DNA of 64,000 bases from Nocardia bovistercoris (GTDB lineage Bacteria; Actinomycetota; Actinomycetes; Mycobacteriales; Mycobacteriaceae), in the NCBI RefSeq assembly GCF_015674855.1, contig NZ_JADMLG010000004.1, positions 124,001 to 188,000 on the forward strand, in the 5' to 3' direction. The notes under the pieces are model-generated. The model did not search any database and was not told the origin of the DNA. It saw only the letters and a list, made by a program, of their open reading frames with translations. Positions 61,774 through 64,000 of the stretch are shown piece by piece (position 1 is the stretch's first letter; every line of letters begins with the position of its first letter). Both the position numbers and the translations under genes were made by a program.

Positions 61774-62897
61774 GCGAATTCACCCTGCCGTCGACCATCG
61801 TGTCGGCGGGTGGAAATCCACCGGCCACCGCCGTTCCCGGCGTCGCCGCCAGTCCGGCGCAGATCCTGCTCGCGGGCGCCCGGGTGGCCGCGGGGGGCGG
61901 CTTCCCCGGCGTGATCGGCATGGTCCGCAACGATCCCTACCGGGAGTATGTGGCGGTCGGCTTCAAGAAGTACCAGACCCAGATCGCCGCGGACTCGTCC
62001 GCGCAATTCCGCATCGGCGGCAATACCGAGGCGTACACCGCGACGGTGCTGCTGCAACTCGAGGCCGAAGGCGCACTGTCGCTGGACGACACCGTGCAGC
62101 ACTGGCTTCCGGGCGCGGTCGCCGCCAATGGCAACGACGGGGCCGCGATCACGGTGCGCCAGTTGCTCAATCACACCTCCGGGCTGCCGGAGTACTCCGC
62201 GAGCCCGACGTTCACGACCAGCTACACACTGAATTTCGAGCCGTATCAGCCATGGGCGCCACAGGATCTGGTGAATATCGCCCTCACACAGCCGCCGCTC
62301 GGCGTGCCGGGACAGAAGTTCGCGTTCGCCAACACCAACTACGTCCTCGCGGGCATGGTCATCGAGGCCGTCACGGGCAACACCGCCGCCGCGGAGATCC
62401 GCACCCGCATCCTCACCCCCTTCGCCCTCGACGACACCTCCTTCCCGACCGACGATCCCCAGCTCTACGGGAACTACCTCGAAGGCCACTCCATCACCTG
62501 GGGCATCTACCGTTTCGTCACCGCCTCCCAGGTCCAGGCCTTCGGCGCCGCGGGCGCCATCGTCTCCACCCTCGACGACCTGTCCGTCTTCACCAGCGCA
62601 CTGATCAGCGGCCAACTCCTGCCTGCCACTCAGCAGGAAGCACTTAAAACCACAGTTCCCGTGCCGAATTCGAATGGAAAAGCCTCCTACGGCCTCGGCG
62701 TGCTCCGCACCGAGACCGCCGCGGGCCCGGTCTGGCAGCACACCGGCGGCGTCCTCGGTTACTACAGCCTCTGGCTCACCTCCGACGACGGCGCCAAACA
62801 GGTCGTCGTGGCCGCCAACGAACACCACATGGCCACCGGCACCACCCCCCAACTCAAACTCGGCCAAGCCGGCCTCGATGCCTACGCCGCCCTCTGA
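61770..62897 (+). CDS. Beta-lactamase/class C-type serine hydrolase homologue lacking SxxK (pseudoenzyme)
   Basis: 375 residues; CAGGAG precedes the ATG. The fold of class C beta-lactamase-like hydrolases is clear: FPGVIGMVRN, VLLQLEAEGALSLDDTVQHWLPG, VRQLLNHTSGLP, NTNYVLAGMVIEA and the HTGGVLGY (HxG) motif. The catalytic SxxK is replaced by Gly84-Asn-Thr-Glu87 (FRIGGNTEAYTA), and the YxN tyrosine by Phe186 (FAN). It cannot use the known acyl-enzyme mechanism. No signal peptide is visible, whereas active relatives are usually exported. It may bind peptidoglycan or an ester-type ligand without hydrolysis. Confidence 0.85.
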   Translation: MSEFTLPSTIVSAGGNPPATAVPGVAASPAQILLAGARVAAGGGFPGVIGMVRNDPYREYVAVGFKKYQTQIAADSSAQFRIGGNTEAYTATVLLQLEAEGALSLDDTVQHWLPGAVAANGNDGAAITVRQLLNHTSGLPEYSASPTFTTSYTLNFEPYQPWAPQDLVNIALTQPPLGVPGQKFAFANTNYVLAGMVIEAVTGNTAAAEIRTRILTPFALDDTSFPTDDPQLYGNYLEGHSITWGIYRFVTASQVQAFGAAGAIVSTLDDLSVFTSALISGQLLPATQQEALKTTVPVPNSNGKASYGLGVLRTETAAGPVWQHTGGVLGYYSLWLTSDDGAKQVVVAANEHHMATGTTPQLKLGQAGLDAYAAL

Positions 62898-63013
62898 CCG
62901 CCTTGGGAACAGTTCCGGGCCGACAGTTCTTCGCGTGGTCGCGGATCGCGCCGCGCGAAATATCTTCTCCGGGAATCGCCCGGCATTCATATCGAGGTTG
63001 GTGAGGTTAGGTC

Positions 63014-63622
63014 ATGTCCGGTAGGGAGATCATCGAGTCGGTCGAGTTCGCGGGGTCGCAGATGGTGCCACGGTACACGGAAACCGAAGGGGGGCAGCTG
63101 GTTACGCCGGAGTTCCTGGCGCTGATCCAGAATGTGCTCAGTGGGCGGTTGCAGGAGATGCCGGAGAGCGAGGCACTGGATCCGGAGGTGAAGGCGCTGG
63201 CGGAGGAACTGTCGGTGATCCACCTGCCCGCGTGGCAGCGCGGGGCGGGTACGACGGCCGACCCGACGGTGACCGGGATCAAGCAGGCCGCGCGGGTCGC
63301 GGAATATCTTGTGCGGCGCGGGGTTCGGGTACATCCCGAACTCGAGGAGATCCGCTGGACGCCGACCCCCGGAGGGCAGCCGGGCGCCTTCGACACCGGA
63401 CTGCACATCCACCGGGACGAGAACGGTCACTGGCCCGTGCCCGACCCGGACAGCTTCTACGACGTGGACGATATCGACGTCACGCAGGTGGAGGACGGCA
63501 CCTGGTGTGCGGTACATCCCCGCGGTCTCGCCTTCGAGGCGCCGACGAAATCGGAGGCGTACGCGGGCATGCTGGCCCAACTTCGCGTCCGTATCGAACA
63601 AGCCCGGTCACGCCGCGATTGA
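63014..63622 (+). CDS. Hypothetical protein, 202 aa
   Basis: The ATG at 63014 follows GTGAGGTTAGG. Acidic and mostly soluble; helices at 30-70 (TPEFLALIQNVLSGRLQEM, VKALAEELSVIHLP) and 85-105 (TGIKQAARVAEYLVRRGVRVHPELEEI), a central HRDENGHWPVPDPDSFYDVDDID stretch rich in Asp, and a C-terminal helix. No signal, membrane segment or known motif. It stands alone between the serine-hydrolase homologue and the window end. Confidence 0.6.
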   Translation: MSGREIIESVEFAGSQMVPRYTETEGGQLVTPEFLALIQNVLSGRLQEMPESEALDPEVKALAEELSVIHLPAWQRGAGTTADPTVTGIKQAARVAEYLVRRGVRVHPELEEIRWTPTPGGQPGAFDTGLHIHRDENGHWPVPDPDSFYDVDDIDVTQVEDGTWCAVHPRGLAFEAPTKSEAYAGMLAQLRVRIEQARSRRD

Positions 63623-63728
63623 CAGCATTTCGGCGTGAACTGATCACGTCCTACAGTCGTGCGTTCGCTGTGAAGATCCCGCTCGCCGAAGCACTCCGGG
63701 AATCCGGCCCGCGCCGCTCGGTTTCGGC

Positions 63729-64000
63729 TCAACCCCCGACTCGGTCCCGTTCCTGACGTGCGCCCGAATCCTTGCCGAGGGCGTTGTGCGCATATTGCCG
63801 TCGACCTGCGCAGCCCTGGTATCCCTGTCCGCCGGATCTTCGATGGAGCGAAGCGTCGAGCAGCCCGGAGGTGACCGAGGGCCGCCACGGCGCGCTCTCG
63901 GCCGTTGGCGGAATCGCCTGTGCAAGTGCGGTTCCGATCACCGGTGCGAGCGCGGCGACAACCCGGCTGACCTCGGATGTCGACCTTCGGCGGGCCTTTC
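63729..64000 (-). CDS. Possible partial gene running off the right edge
   Basis: The minus-strand frame is open from the window end to a stop at 63729 (90 codons). It reads SEVSRVVAALAPVIGTALAQ and then a Ser/Pro/Gly-rich, Arg-rich tail. The first part could be the end of a hydrophobic helix. No family recognised and the tail composition is not typical of a folded protein, so this may be a shadow frame. The 63623-63728 stretch holds nothing I can support. Confidence 0.25.
   Translation of the reverse strand, partial: KARRRSTSEVSRVVAALAPVIGTALAQAIPPTAESAPWRPSVTSGLLDASLHRRSGGQGYQGCAGRRQYAHNALGKDSGARQERDRVGG

Overview
The window is high-GC actinobacterial DNA, most likely Nocardia or a close mycolic-acid relative. 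The reasons are dense codon-biased genes with many ATGA, GTGA and TGATG overlaps, an Ag85-type mycolyltransferase-like esterase, a DinB/mycothiol-type protein, a receptor kinase facing an EmbR-type FHA regulator, and a beta-phosphoglucomutase/GH65 pair like Rv3400-Rv3401. I see no rRNA, tRNA or CRISPR array. The assignment comes from gene content, not from a database search.

1-5.2 kb is the right-hand part of a Nit1C (nitrilase) cluster: the end of a GNAT/AIR-synthase fusion protein, an intact Nit6803-type nitrilase, an FAD oxidoreductase, a second nitrilase homologue that has lost its catalytic Cys and Glu, and a GT4 glycosyltransferase, all tightly coupled. 5.2-13.8 kb holds small membrane and unknown proteins, a giant SARP/AfsR-like ATPase regulator, zinc-ribbon proteins, a MerR regulator, a DUF6459-like protein and a CE1758-type luciferase-like monooxygenase. 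14.1-16.2 kb is a two-gene ATPase/HNH unit that fits the Septu (PtuAB) antiphage system.

16.2-35 kb is regulatory and metabolic: an AraC/GyrI regulator with an NTF2-like protein; a TetR protein with an extra C-terminal domain opposite a P450-UbiA pair that looks like a terpene mini-cluster; a TetR/Rieske oxygenase pair with a perfect 13-bp inverted-repeat operator between them; a four-gene membrane operon that includes two mini-proteins of 32 and 39 residues; and an epimerase gene preceded by a 78-bp minisatellite, followed on the other strand by an amine-dehydrogenase-like enzyme and a lipoprotein receptor. 34.7-46.5 kb carries disaccharide phosphorolysis, a HemK2-like methyltransferase, a secreted lipase, the kinase/EmbR pair, a second P450 and a mycolyltransferase-like esterase.

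47.9-56.8 kb is a defence island: a membrane-anchored Mrr-type nuclease followed by a complete type II-like Wadjet operon (jetABCD). The right end (57-64 kb) holds a mycothiol-dependent isomerase-family protein, a methyltransferase, a 5'-truncated DUF234 ATPase remnant, an unknown two-ORF unit with a strong inverted-repeat promoter, two palindromic repeat elements followed by a 29-30-residue hydrophobic ORF with a perfect Shine-Dalgarno, and a serine-hydrolase homologue that has lost its SxxK motif.

The least explained items are the pseudo-nitrilase inside Nit1C, the four-gene mini-membrane-protein operon, the P450-UbiA unit, and the palindrome/mini-peptide locus near 61.3 kb.
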